Part shown: piece by piece, positions 8,283 to 17,761 of the stretch
Layout: the number at the start of each line of letters is the position of its first letter
How positions within the stretch are numbered: position 1 is the stretch's first letter
DNA from: an uncultured Clostridia bacterium
Lineage (GTDB): Bacteria > Bacillota > Clostridia > Lachnospirales > Lachnospiraceae
Length of the DNA stretch: 35,640 nucleotides
NCBI GenBank assembly: GCA_946184675.1
Contig: CAMHFW010000004.1
Span: 1 to 35,640 of the forward strand
Reading direction: 5' to 3'
Notes under the pieces: model-generated
What the model was told of the DNA's origin: nothing
Databases searched by the model: none
What the model saw: the letters and a program-made list of their open reading frames with translations, nothing else
Made by a program: the position numbers and the translations under genes

Positions 8283-9777
8283 CTGCGATACCCGGCACTA
8301 TATTGTCAAAAATAGTTCCTGCCACATCTGTCGGAAGATTGACACATCCGTGGGAGCCGTCTCCCTTATAGATATCTCCGCCGAACTGGCTCCTCCATGG
8401 CGCATCATGCATTCCCTGCCCCTGATTGAAGGCCATCCAGTATTCGACCTCGCTGCTCCAGTAGTCAACCGAATTCTCACCGGTCAGGACAGCCGGGCTG
8501 TCTTTGTAAGCCATCGGATAACAGCCAATCATAGTCTCTGTCTCACTGCTCCCAAGATTACCGGTCACGACATCGCTCTCCACGATCAGAGCTCCGTCTT
8601 TGTAAAACCAGAGGTGCTGCTTGGTAATCGATACTTCCACATAGGTCCCGTTCAGATCATCATCGCCTTCTCTGCCGTAATAAAGAGGGCAGCCAAAACT
8701 GTCGGTCTCATAGTACACAGGTTCCCTGCTGACAGACTCTCTGCCTAAAATATCATCTTTCAGAGCTGCGCATTCCGCGTCCGTATTGATGGTATAGCCA
8801 TACAGATTTACGTCAGCCGCAATATGGACGATCCTGCCGTCGTCTGCCACAAAAGCTCTGTCACGGAATCGGGTATCATATTTCTCAGCGAGTCCTGCTA
8901 CATACTCAGAGATCTTGTCGTCGTCAATCGCGACTTCCATATCCTCATCGACCGTAATCCAGTCTGTAATCTCAGAACCTTCCAGGACCTCCGTCTGACT
9001 GCCGAACCGATAAGTGATGGAGATTTCCTTAAAAGCATCCATCAGCAGCTGCTTGTTTTTCTCCAGGGCCTCTTTCTTCAGCGCTGTCGTATCTGTCGAG
9101 ACAGTCTCGGAAGTATAGACATCCTTTGGAACACTGATTTTCAGGACAGGATCTTCCAGGAAGGTGCCGTTCTCGATTGCGCCGTCCAGAACCTTTTCCA
9201 CATATTCCTGCAGCTTCTCGTCATCGATCTCATTGCCCTGCACCGGATCGACCACCTCGTAAAGCTCTGTTTCCTTATTAAGTTCCACATAGGCTTCGGC
9301 CGATACAACACGCGGTACGGAAAAGTCCTTGGAAAGGACAAACTTCTTCAGCTGCTCACTGTCATCCGCGTAATAATCCGTCAATTCAAAGCTGGCGCTT
9401 TCAACAAGCCGCTTTAAGGTGGTACTCAGATCATGTTTCTGCTGTTCTTCCTCTTCAATCATATCATTCAGGAAGGCCTGTTCATCAAAATCATGTCCGA
9501 AATCGGCAAGAGAACCCGAAAGAACGGTCTGTTCTCCTTCGGTCAGTTCCACCCTGGCGCCGACCAGCTTATCATTAATATTTTTGGCAACTTCTTCTAC
9601 CGGTTTCCCGGAAATATCCTCGCCATTGAGTTTGGTCCCCTCTAAGAACCCGTCAACGCTGCGCACTCTGTGGATCCCGCCTGCCACGGAGGCAAGTACC
9701 AGAAGACAAAGCACCGCAATCAGAAGAACTCCTTTTGTCTTCTGATTTAATCTATGTAAATATCTGAAAAACTTCAA
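8266..9777 (-). CDS. L,D-transpeptidase (YkuD) with N-terminal peptidoglycan-binding-4-like repeats, membrane anchored
   Basis: N-terminal TM (GVLLIAVLCLLVLASVAGG); catalytic motif GDGSHGCVNLPTDVA; VSITKQHLWFYKDGALIVESDVVTG. Confidence 0.9.
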   Translation of the reverse strand: MKFFRYLHRLNQKTKGVLLIAVLCLLVLASVAGGIHRVRSVDGFLEGTKLNGEDISGKPVEEVAKNINDKLVGARVELTEGEQTVLSGSLADFGHDFDEQAFLNDMIEEEEQQKHDLSTTLKRLVESASFELTDYYADDSEQLKKFVLSKDFSVPRVVSAEAYVELNKETELYEVVDPVQGNEIDDEKLQEYVEKVLDGAIENGTFLEDPVLKISVPKDVYTSETVSTDTTALKKEALEKNKQLLMDAFKEISITYRFGSQTEVLEGSEITDWITVDEDMEVAIDDDKISEYVAGLAEKYDTRFRDRAFVADDGRIVHIAADVNLYGYTINTDAECAALKDDILGRESVSREPVYYETDSFGCPLYYGREGDDDLNGTYVEVSITKQHLWFYKDGALIVESDVVTGNLGSSETETMIGCYPMAYKDSPAVLTGENSVDYWSSEVEYWMAFNQGQGMHDAPWRSQFGGDIYKGDGSHGCVNLPTDVAGTIFDNIVPGIAVIVYQ

Positions 9778-9799
9778 AACAATCTTTCCTCTAAAATAA

Positions 9800-11290
9800 T
9801 CAACGATCCTTGCAGCACGCTTCTTCCAGCCTGCTGATCACAATCTCAAGCGCCTTGATCCGCGCATACTTTTTATCGTTGGACTCCAGAATGTGCCAGG
9901 GAGCAAAACTAGTATTGGTCTTTTCCAGCATCTCATCCACGGCTTTCTCATAGAGATCCCACTTTTCACGGTTTCTCCAGTCCTCTTCTGTTATCTTCCA
10001 CTGTTTTTCCGGCGTATTCTGACGGGCTGTAAAACGGGCCAGCTGCGTATCCTTGTCAATCTGCACCCAGAACTTAATAATCACAGCGCCCCAGTCATCC
10101 AGTTCCTTTTCAAACTCATTGATTTCATTGTAAGCTCTCTGCCAGTCATTTTCCGAGCAGAACCCCTCCAGGCGTTCAACCATGACACGGCCGTACCAGC
10201 TTCGGTCAAAGATACTGATATGCCCGTCTTTGGGCAATCTGTTCCAGAATCTCCACAGATAAAATCTGGCCTTTTCATGTGGTTCGGGAGCCGGAATAGG
10301 CTCTACCTCATAACCGCGGGGATCCAGGGCTGCCGTGATCCGCTTGATGTTGCCGCCCTTGCCTGCGGCATCCCAGCCTTCATAGACAATGACCACCGGA
10401 ATCTTGCACCGGTAGATCTCATTATGCAGCCGGCTCAGACGGTTCTGCAGCTTGTCCAGCTTCTTCTTGTATACTTTCTCATCCAGAATCTTGTCATCCA
10501 GGGAGACCGAAGAAAGCTTTTCCACAGGCTCCAGAGGAAAAACATTCTGCCGGACAGGCACTGCCAGAGAAGAATTTTTCAGCGCCGTGCCGATCCCCTG
10601 ATTGAGAAAGCGCAGCACCTGTAAAAGTCCCCATTTACTGTCATTGGAATCAATGATATACCAGGGCGCTCCTGTGCCTGATGTGTCAGAAATATAACTG
10701 TCATAAATCTTCTGATACTCATCATAATGAGAATTCTCAAACCAGTCGGCATCTGTCACCCGCCAGCTGGTATTGTCATCCTTTTCCAGCTCTTTCAGCC
10801 GGCTCTTCTGTTCTTTTCTGCTGATATCGCAGAAAAACTTCATAATCAGGTATCCGTTATCAACCAGAGCCCGCTCAGCGCGGATGATGCTCACCACACG
10901 CTTTTTATACTGATCCGGGCTCAGCGATCCGTCCATCAGACTGTCTGTGATCTCCTCCATCCAGTAACGGTCATAAAAGGTAAACTTTCCTGCTTCCGGG
11001 ATTTCCTGCATATAGCGGTGGAGAAAAGGATACCTCTTCTCCTCTTTTGTCGGGTGAGCCATAGATGCGACATGGAAAAACCGGGGATCCAGTTCTTTGA
11101 TTACCTTGCCCAGGATCGTTCCCTTGCCGGCAGCTCCCCAGCCTTCAAAAATGACCATAACCGGGAGCTTCATTTCTTTCATCTGCATCTGGTAAGCAGC
11201 CAGCTGCTCCTGCTGCAGCTTCACCTCTTTTTTGAGTTCATTCTCATCCGGCCTGGCAGCCTTTACAAAATCCCTGAGCATATTATCCAC
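9800..11290 (-). CDS. Two-domain PPK2 family protein (polyphosphate:AMP phosphotransferase-like)
   Basis: 496 aa with two PPK2 Walker A motifs (EGWGAAGKGTILGKVIKELDPRFF and EGWDAAGKGGNIKRITAALDPRGYEV) and two lid/Walker B regions (FYDRYWMEE, FDRSWYGRVMVERLEG). Confidence 0.88.
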   Translation of the reverse strand: MDNMLRDFVKAARPDENELKKEVKLQQEQLAAYQMQMKEMKLPVMVIFEGWGAAGKGTILGKVIKELDPRFFHVASMAHPTKEEKRYPFLHRYMQEIPEAGKFTFYDRYWMEEITDSLMDGSLSPDQYKKRVVSIIRAERALVDNGYLIMKFFCDISRKEQKSRLKELEKDDNTSWRVTDADWFENSHYDEYQKIYDSYISDTSGTGAPWYIIDSNDSKWGLLQVLRFLNQGIGTALKNSSLAVPVRQNVFPLEPVEKLSSVSLDDKILDEKVYKKKLDKLQNRLSRLHNEIYRCKIPVVIVYEGWDAAGKGGNIKRITAALDPRGYEVEPIPAPEPHEKARFYLWRFWNRLPKDGHISIFDRSWYGRVMVERLEGFCSENDWQRAYNEINEFEKELDDWGAVIIKFWVQIDKDTQLARFTARQNTPEKQWKITEEDWRNREKWDLYEKAVDEMLEKTNTSFAPWHILESNDKKYARIKALEIVISRLEEACCKDR

Positions 11291-11385
11291 CCCTTCTGTA
11301 TGGGTCCGGGATCCAAAGTATTATCTTTTATTATAACAAACTCCATCCGCCCCCGCAAGCACAGGCTTCTGCAAATATCTACATG

Positions 11386-12519
11386 CTAAAGGTATTTCTC
11401 GATCTCCTTTATATCCTTCTCCCTCTCATAGATAACATATTCGTCATCTTCTGTCGGGTTCTTCCTGTAGTCTTCATAATAAGCGAAGCAGGCGTCCATA
11501 TAACGGCAGCACTCTTTCCACTCTTTTTCCTGCTTTTCCGAAAGTCTGGTCGGCTCCAGATCAAAACGGTCTGTCAGATACTTTGCCAGAAAATCCGTAA
11601 ACTTCTTCTGGCCGGTCATCATAAGATGATCTGAATTGTGGAAATCCTCCGGCTTCTGAATACCGGCATCTTTGCAGAAAGCATCCAGATCCACATAGTC
11701 AAATCCGTACTCTCTGATTATCTCTGCCGCCCGGTTGCAGCGTTCAAACGCCCGCACACTCTTTTCCCCTGTTATCTGATGAGGGAATCGTACAAAGAGA
11801 ATGTGCTCGATTCCGGAATTCTGACAGTCTGCCAAAAACTCCCGCAGGTACTTCTCTGCATCCGGATCCAGTTCTCTCTTTTTCTCCGGATCATAATCCA
11901 GATGCTTGGCCTCCGCCTTTTTATGGGCTGTATGGGAAAAACTGCCCTTGAGAAGGGAATAACCCCGCAGGTCCATCTTCGCCAATGTCAAAGCATTGCT
12001 CATTCTGTCTCTGGCCTGCCATTCACCATGAAACTTGATGATTGGAAAGTAATAGGAAAGCTTATCCTCTGTACCGTACTCACTGACTAGCTCCATTTTT
12101 TCCGGCATGCATTCCATATTGTCTGCCAGATAGCGGACGGAAGCCTCTTTATAGAGCATATCCTCCCCGTAAACCACGCCGTTTGTCTCTACCAGCAGGA
12201 CTTTCGGTTTCTGGTTTTTCAGGATCTCCCGCAGCTCATATTTCCAGAAAGTAACCGGGTTCGCTGCATAGGCATATGGATAGCTGGTAACTCCAGTCTG
12301 TTTGTAAAACTCCACTGCGCTGAAATCAGAGTAGACTTCACTGGCTCCTAATACAACAACATCCAGAGAATGCGGGTCTTCCAGTTCAAATCCCCGCAAG
12401 CGGATGGAATTATTGGTGGTGTCCCTCATGTAATAACGCTGGGCCAGGCCCAAAATGACTGCCAGCACCAGCACCAGGGAAACAATTTTGATCAGTCTTA
12501 TTATGTATGTCCTTTTCAT
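11386..12519 (-). CDS. SGNH/DltD-like membrane-anchored protein
   Basis: N-terminal TM; VVVLGASEVYSDF (Ser block) and DFHNSDHLMMTGQKKFTDFLA (D-x-x-H-like block); 30 nt downstream of the MBOAT gene. Confidence 0.75.
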   Translation of the reverse strand: MKRTYIIRLIKIVSLVLVLAVILGLAQRYYMRDTTNNSIRLRGFELEDPHSLDVVVLGASEVYSDFSAVEFYKQTGVTSYPYAYAANPVTFWKYELREILKNQKPKVLLVETNGVVYGEDMLYKEASVRYLADNMECMPEKMELVSEYGTEDKLSYYFPIIKFHGEWQARDRMSNALTLAKMDLRGYSLLKGSFSHTAHKKAEAKHLDYDPEKKRELDPDAEKYLREFLADCQNSGIEHILFVRFPHQITGEKSVRAFERCNRAAEIIREYGFDYVDLDAFCKDAGIQKPEDFHNSDHLMMTGQKKFTDFLAKYLTDRFDLEPTRLSEKQEKEWKECCRYMDACFAYYEDYRKNPTEDDEYVIYEREKDIKEIEKYL

Positions 12520-12549
12520 CCGTATTATCTCCTCAGCTGCCGATGCCTG

Positions 12550-14172
12550 TTAAAACTGCATGTATACAAAATCCGCCGGATCGTAACCCGGACCGTATAT
12601 TCCCCAGAATGCGATCATCAGTACAGTAATCGCGATCACCGCAAAACGAACCGCAAAGCTTCTGCGTTCCAGAAGTTCTCCCGGAGTATCGATCTGATTC
12701 TTTTCTTCCATAATACTGATAACAAACATGATCAGCATTCCGATTGCCAGAATCAGGAAATCGGCCTTCCCCAGCCCCAGGCCGGCGATCTCTGTTTTTC
12801 CCAGAGACAGCCGCTGATCGACCAGAGTTCTTCTCATCATATCCATGGCTCCGTAAAAACCCGGCGCGATATCAAAATAGTATCCCACCAGAACCAGGAT
12901 AAAGGTCCGGATAATCCGAAAGACCCTCCATCCGAAAGATTCCGTCCTGATCCGCAGAGCCGTGCACATCTTGTCAAATACCGGCTTTAACAGGATTGAA
13001 AACATGATAATGCCGCCATTCCAGAGACCAAAAGCTATATATTTACTGTTAGCCCCGTGCCAGAGTCCAACTACCAGGAAAACAATCACGGAAGAAATAC
13101 TGGTCGGCAATACCCTGGCGATATGAGCGCCGGCTGCTGTTTTCCCGAACCCAGACTGCTTCATCTTCTTGCTCCATCCCAGGAAAAGTTTGGAAATTGC
13201 GATCGGATTAAAGATATAATTCTTCATCCAGGCGCCCAGGGTGATATGCCATCTGCGCCAGTAATCATTGATCGACGTGGCAAAATAAGGTCTTCGGAAG
13301 TTCTGTACCATATCTATGCCCAGAATCTGGGCAATGCCGCGGCTGATGTCGATGCCGGCCGAAAAATCGGCATAAAGCTGCAGGGCGTAAAGCAGACCGG
13401 CAGCCAGGATCGTGGTTCCTGTATACTGGGTATAGTCTGCTGTTACCGTATTGATTGCGATCACCGCTCTGTCCGCGATAACAAGTTTCTTAAAATAACC
13501 CCAGAGAATCAGCTCCAGGCCCAGCTTAAAGCGGATAAATTCCGGCTTGTGCTCAGCTGTCAGCTGTGCTGCCAGCTGGCCGAAACTGCTGATCGGTCCC
13601 TGCACGATCTGTGGGAAGAATGATATAAAAAGAGCAAACTTCAGGAGATTTCTCTCCGCCTTTACTGCGCCGCGGGACACATCAATCAGATACCCCGCCG
13701 CCTGGAAAGTATAAAAGGAAATTCCAAGGGGCAGGAAAAGCTTCAGCATGGGAAGAGGACCGCCGTCAGCCGTGTGGCCCAGGATCTGGTTGATCCCTCC
13801 TGCCAGAAAATTGCTGTACTTAAGAAAGACCAGAATGCCGAAATTGGCGATCAGAGCAAGAGCCAGTATGGTCTTCTCTTTCTTTTTCACGCCGGCCTTA
13901 TAAGCCTTCTTCTCCTCCCTGCTCCAGCTTTTGCCTTCTGCTTTGATCTTCTCCTTTGACCGGAGCTTAAGGGATTCAATCCTTATAGCTGCCAGATAGA
14001 TGGTCACGGTGGTAAACAGGATGAAAACTGCAAACTTATAGCCTGCATACAGGTAAAAAACGTAGTCAGCAGCCAGCAGAATGAGCCACTGGTATTTTTT
14101 TACCGGAAACAGGTAATAGACCGCAATCACGACCGCCGTAAACAAGAAGAATGTCAAAGTAGTAAATGCCAT
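12550..14172 (-). CDS. MBOAT-family O-acyltransferase (DltB/AlgI-like)
   Basis: Multi-pass; DFSAGIDISRGIAQILGIDMVQNFRRPYFATSINDYWRRWHITLGAWMKNYIFNPI and catalytic-His region VGLWHGANSKYIAFGLWNG. Confidence 0.92.
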   Translation of the reverse strand: MAFTTLTFFLFTAVVIAVYYLFPVKKYQWLILLAADYVFYLYAGYKFAVFILFTTVTIYLAAIRIESLKLRSKEKIKAEGKSWSREEKKAYKAGVKKKEKTILALALIANFGILVFLKYSNFLAGGINQILGHTADGGPLPMLKLFLPLGISFYTFQAAGYLIDVSRGAVKAERNLLKFALFISFFPQIVQGPISSFGQLAAQLTAEHKPEFIRFKLGLELILWGYFKKLVIADRAVIAINTVTADYTQYTGTTILAAGLLYALQLYADFSAGIDISRGIAQILGIDMVQNFRRPYFATSINDYWRRWHITLGAWMKNYIFNPIAISKLFLGWSKKMKQSGFGKTAAGAHIARVLPTSISSVIVFLVVGLWHGANSKYIAFGLWNGGIIMFSILLKPVFDKMCTALRIRTESFGWRVFRIIRTFILVLVGYYFDIAPGFYGAMDMMRRTLVDQRLSLGKTEIAGLGLGKADFLILAIGMLIMFVISIMEEKNQIDTPGELLERRSFAVRFAVIAITVLMIAFWGIYGPGYDPADFVYMQF

Positions 14173-14183
14173 CGCCCGTAACC

Positions 14184-15428
14184 TCAGTTCTTACAATTCC
14201 AAAGATAAGTTTCTGTTCTCTCCCGCACCTTCACAAGTCTGCCGTCGGCGTACAAAAGCCAGACAGAAGGCAGGTCTCTGCTCAAGAAAGCTGCCATACC
14301 TTCGCTGACTGAATAGGCGCCGGTCTCATGGAAAATGAGAATATCATCCTCCTGCAGTCCGGGAAGGTAAGCCCCGCGCGCCAGCACATCCATTGTGGTG
14401 CAGAGGCTGCCGCAGAGGGTATACTGACCGGCTGCCTTTTCCTCTCCCTCCGCAGCAGGAGCGGAAAGGACTTCCAGAGCACCTTTCTCATCCCTGCGCA
14501 GGTGTGTCAGTCCGGGAATCTGCATCCCGGCCAGCTGCCCGTCATATTTCATCTGGTGCAGGCCGCCGTCCACAACCGCATAACCTACGCCCATATTATG
14601 TTTCACATCCACAACCCGGGTCAGATAAAATCCGCAGGGAGCCGCAAAAAAGCGTCCCATCTCTACTGTCAGATGTCTTTCGGCAGCAGCTCCGAACGTG
14701 CGGATTCTGTCTGCCAGCTGCAGCAGACGTGTGCGCTCCGCCTTCTCCGGATCTTCATCGAAATAATCCACAGCCAGTCCGGTACCGTATTCAATCTGAG
14801 CCGGCTCATAGCCGCATTCTTCTTTTAGGCGGGCCAGAGCCTCTTCAAAAGCATCCAGCTCCGCGGCAATCTTGGCCGCCTTGCGCTTCTGGGTCCCGGT
14901 GAAATAATGAATTCCGACCATATTGACGTGCGGATACTCTCCCCGCCTTTTCAAAATGTCCTTGAGCACGCTCTCATCCATGCCGAACTGACTGCCGCCG
15001 GTCAGGCGCAGCAGAACATCCACCGTTTTCCCATGGCTGCCGGCACAAGCTTCAATGCCTTCCAGATGACGGATGCTCTCTGCTGTCAGCACGCCGCACC
15101 CGTAATCAATCGCATCCTCAATATCCTCCGGCTGCTTATTGACTCCCGAAAAAATAATCTTTTCCGGAGCCACGCCAAGCTTTCTGCAGATCCTGAGCTC
15201 ACCGGGGCTGCAGACCTCTACCCTGCTGAATACATCCGGCAGGAAAGAGAGCAGAAAAGGGTTGGCCTTAATAGAAAAACAGATATCCACATCCGGACCG
15301 AACGCTTCCTTCACAAGAGCCGCGCGTTCCGCAAACAGTCTCTCTGAAAACAGATAGGCAGGCGTCCCGGTCTGCTCTGCCAGGGCCGCCAGTTTCTTTT
15401 CATCTGCAAACATGCCGGAATCTCCCAT
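14184..15428 (-). CDS. Fold-type III PLP-dependent decarboxylase (DapDC/ODC-like)
   Basis: PLP-Lys CFSIKANPF; HYFTGTQ; VEMGRFFAAPCGFYLTRVVDVK; CGSLCTTMDVLARGAYLP; ETGAYSVSEG. The C-terminal beta-domain motifs favour decarboxylase over alanine racemase. Confidence 0.85.
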   Translation of the reverse strand: MGDSGMFADEKKLAALAEQTGTPAYLFSERLFAERAALVKEAFGPDVDICFSIKANPFLLSFLPDVFSRVEVCSPGELRICRKLGVAPEKIIFSGVNKQPEDIEDAIDYGCGVLTAESIRHLEGIEACAGSHGKTVDVLLRLTGGSQFGMDESVLKDILKRRGEYPHVNMVGIHYFTGTQKRKAAKIAAELDAFEEALARLKEECGYEPAQIEYGTGLAVDYFDEDPEKAERTRLLQLADRIRTFGAAAERHLTVEMGRFFAAPCGFYLTRVVDVKHNMGVGYAVVDGGLHQMKYDGQLAGMQIPGLTHLRRDEKGALEVLSAPAAEGEEKAAGQYTLCGSLCTTMDVLARGAYLPGLQEDDILIFHETGAYSVSEGMAAFLSRDLPSVWLLYADGRLVKVRERTETYLWNCKN

Positions 15429-15655
15429 TATTCATCCTGCAGTCTGGTAACAAGAGCCAGAATTGCCTCGGCGCTGTTAAAGTTCTCCGGCACCAGGTCA
15501 ACCGGCTGGATCTCAATATCATACTCTTCATTGAGTGCGCCAACCAGTGAAATAATATCAAAAGAATCCAGAATACCGTCCTTTACCAGGAACTTTTCTG
15601 TCTCAAAATCCACATCCGGTCTGATCTCTTCCAGGATTGCCATTAATTCTTCCAT
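15428..15655 (-). CDS. Acyl/peptidyl carrier protein (DltC-like)
   Basis: 75 aa; phosphopantetheine-site-like DSFDIISLVGALNEEYDIEI; stop and next start share one base (TAATG). Confidence 0.85.
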   Translation of the reverse strand: MEELMAILEEIRPDVDFETEKFLVKDGILDSFDIISLVGALNEEYDIEIQPVDLVPENFNSAEAILALVTRLQDE

Positions 15656-15705
15656 GATGTAACCTCCTAAAATAAAAACAATATTGTTAATGACTGACTT
15701 TTAAA

Positions 15706-17214
15706 CTATGAAAACATCTCACGCAGGCTGCGCATGTCTGTCTTGCCATTGGGCAGCTTTGGCAGCACATCCAGCTTTTTGATCTTGCGGGGTACCATAA
15801 ATGCAGGCATCTGTGCCCGGAACTGCAGGGCGATTTCCTTTGCCGTCGCCTGTCCGCTGTAGAAAAGATAGAGAAGGGACTTTTCGGCGTCATAGAGTGC
15901 GCAGCACTCCTCCACGTCTTTTACCTGCAGGGCCGCAATCTCAATCTCATCCAGCTCAATCCTGTGCCCCAGGTGCTTGATCTGCCGGTCCATCCTGCCC
16001 AGGAACTCCAGAAGTCCATCCTCACGGTACTTTCCCAGATCTCCTGTCCGGTAGATCAGATCACGATAAGCCGTATTGAGCGGATTCTGCACGAAGGAAG
16101 CCGCGCTTCGCTCCGGATCCTTATAATATCCCAGCGCCAGTACCGGCCCGCCCACACAGATCTCGCCCGGCTGTCCCGGTGCAGGTTCTTTGCCCTGTTC
16201 ATCCAGCAAAATAATCTTGTAATGGGGATACGGCCGGCCGATCGGAAGTCTGGTATCTTCCTCTGCCTTTTCTTTCACCTCATACCAAGTGCAGGAAGCC
16301 GTCGCCTCCGTAGGTCCGTACTGATTGATAAAGCGGGTCTCCGGCAGATGGTCCTGCCAGGTCCTGAGAGCTTTATTGGAAATAACCGCACCGGAAAAGA
16401 TCACGCGCCGCAGCTTCTGAGGCACCTCGCAGGCGAAAGCTCCGAGTCTGGCCGCAATCTCCAGCCCCGCTGTGCTCCAGCAGAGGGTTGTCACGCCTTT
16501 TTCATTAATCGTGCGGAAAAGGCGGTCGGGCATGGCAAATTCATTTTTCGGGATGATCACCGAGGAGGCGCCTGTGTAAAGAGGCACATAAATATCACGG
16601 ACTGCCGCAATATAGTCCAGCGGCGCCTGATTGCCCAGCACATCGGTCTCATCCAGTCCCAGCACGCTCTGCACAGCATCGATATAACACATCAGGGAAT
16701 AGTGAGATGTGATCACGCCCTTGGGTTTTCCGGTAGAACCGGAAGTAAAGATTACATACAAAGGAGCATTATCTGTCATTCTCTCTGCAGGCCCGGGATC
16801 ATAACTCTCCGGATCACCCTGCTCCAGAATCTCCTCCAGAACAAACATCTTTCCGGCAAATCCAAGTTCCTGCGCTTTCTCCAGGAACATACGGCTGACG
16901 ATCATATACGGCGCGTCAATCACCTCCAGAATCTGACGCAGCCTTCCAGCCGGCATCTCCGCATCCGCAGGCGCATAAAAACAACCTGCTCTGACTACAC
17001 CCAGAAAACAGGCTGGTGTATACACCGATCTGGCTCCCATAACCACAACAGGACTGCCCGGCACTGCTCCCTGCCCCTGCAGGAAAGCGCCAACGATCCT
17101 GGAAATCCGGTCCGCTTCTTCAAAGGTCAGCGACCGTTCTGTATCCATATAAGCTGTCTTATCTTTATACTGCTGCACCGCCCGGTCCAGCCAGTTCAAA
17201 ACGATTCGATCCAT
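15706..17214 (-). CDS. Amino acid adenylation enzyme / AMP-forming ligase (DltA-like)
   Basis: 502 aa; YVIFTSGSTGKPKGVITSH, NQYGPTEATASCTWYEV, YRTGDLGKYREDGLLEFLGRMDRQIKHLGHRIELDEIE, LPNGKTDMRSL (ANL A/C motifs). Confidence 0.9.
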   Translation of the reverse strand: MDRIVLNWLDRAVQQYKDKTAYMDTERSLTFEEADRISRIVGAFLQGQGAVPGSPVVVMGARSVYTPACFLGVVRAGCFYAPADAEMPAGRLRQILEVIDAPYMIVSRMFLEKAQELGFAGKMFVLEEILEQGDPESYDPGPAERMTDNAPLYVIFTSGSTGKPKGVITSHYSLMCYIDAVQSVLGLDETDVLGNQAPLDYIAAVRDIYVPLYTGASSVIIPKNEFAMPDRLFRTINEKGVTTLCWSTAGLEIAARLGAFACEVPQKLRRVIFSGAVISNKALRTWQDHLPETRFINQYGPTEATASCTWYEVKEKAEEDTRLPIGRPYPHYKIILLDEQGKEPAPGQPGEICVGGPVLALGYYKDPERSAASFVQNPLNTAYRDLIYRTGDLGKYREDGLLEFLGRMDRQIKHLGHRIELDEIEIAALQVKDVEECCALYDAEKSLLYLFYSGQATAKEIALQFRAQMPAFMVPRKIKKLDVLPKLPNGKTDMRSLREMFS

Positions 17215-17263
17215 TCTTTTCTCCCGGTAAATCTTACAAGCGTCAAATTACATAGTCTTTTAC

Positions 17264-17269
17264 ATTATA
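17264..17269 (-). promoter_or_regulatory. -10 box candidate (TATAAT on minus strand) for the Dlt-like operon
   Basis: Minus-strand gtagTATAATgtaaaag about 50 nt upstream of the ligase start; the -35 is weak. Confidence 0.4.
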
Positions 17270-17346
17270 CTACTTTTTTTCTCTAAAAAAATACACTTAT
17301 CATCAATGTTATGTTTATTTTGGTACTTTTTTAAGAACAAACAAAA

Positions 17347-17390
17347 AGAGGCCTGTGATAACGCTTATATATACGTTATCGCAGGTCTCT
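17347..17390 (-). terminator. Rho-independent-terminator-like hairpin downstream of DUF1292
   Basis: Arms 17347-17363 and 17374-17390 pair at 15 of 17 positions; minus-strand exit reads CTCTTTTTGTTTGTTCTT. Confidence 0.65.
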
Positions 17391-17419
17391 GATCTGTCTG
17401 ATTCATTATGGAACCGCTT

Positions 17420-17680
17420 TTATTCTGCTTCGTTTAAAATAGCCTCCAGCTCTGCTGCTACTTTTTCAAAAAGCGCATCATCCTCGATGTCGAGCAGTTC
17501 AAAGCTGTCCTCGCCTTCCTTATATCCGTAGATATACACATCTTCACTGTCATCAAGCGGCAGCAGAGCGATATACTCGGCACCCTCATAATCAAAAATA
17601 CCAAGGATTTCGCAGTCGATCTTGCTATCATCGTCAAATTCCAGTGTGATGATATCCAGTTCAGCGTTTTCGTTTGCCAT
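17420..17680 (-). CDS. DUF1292 family protein
   Basis: MANENAELDIITLEFDDDSKIDCEILGIFDYEGAEYIALLPLDD...; start set by RBS AGGAGGATACAGATATG, shorter than the ORF track entry. Confidence 0.85.
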   Translation of the reverse strand: MANENAELDIITLEFDDDSKIDCEILGIFDYEGAEYIALLPLDDSEDVYIYGYKEGEDSFELLDIEDDALFEKVAAELEAILNEAE

Positions 17681-17761
17681 ATCTGTATCCTCCTGTAAAT
17701 CAGTGCTTTTTAAGTTCCTGTACACTATATCAGAAAAAACGTGGAATCACAATGCAAAATA

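Noticed and set aside
11386-17214. Ordinary D-alanylation dlt operon
   Set aside because: Similar machinery, but the gene order differs and the extra fold-type III PLP decarboxylase is not part of canonical dlt; the ligase substrate cannot be read reliably by eye.
15964-17286. 440-aa plus-strand ORF
   Set aside because: Antisense to the ligase with intact ANL motifs; composition is typical of a shadow ORF.
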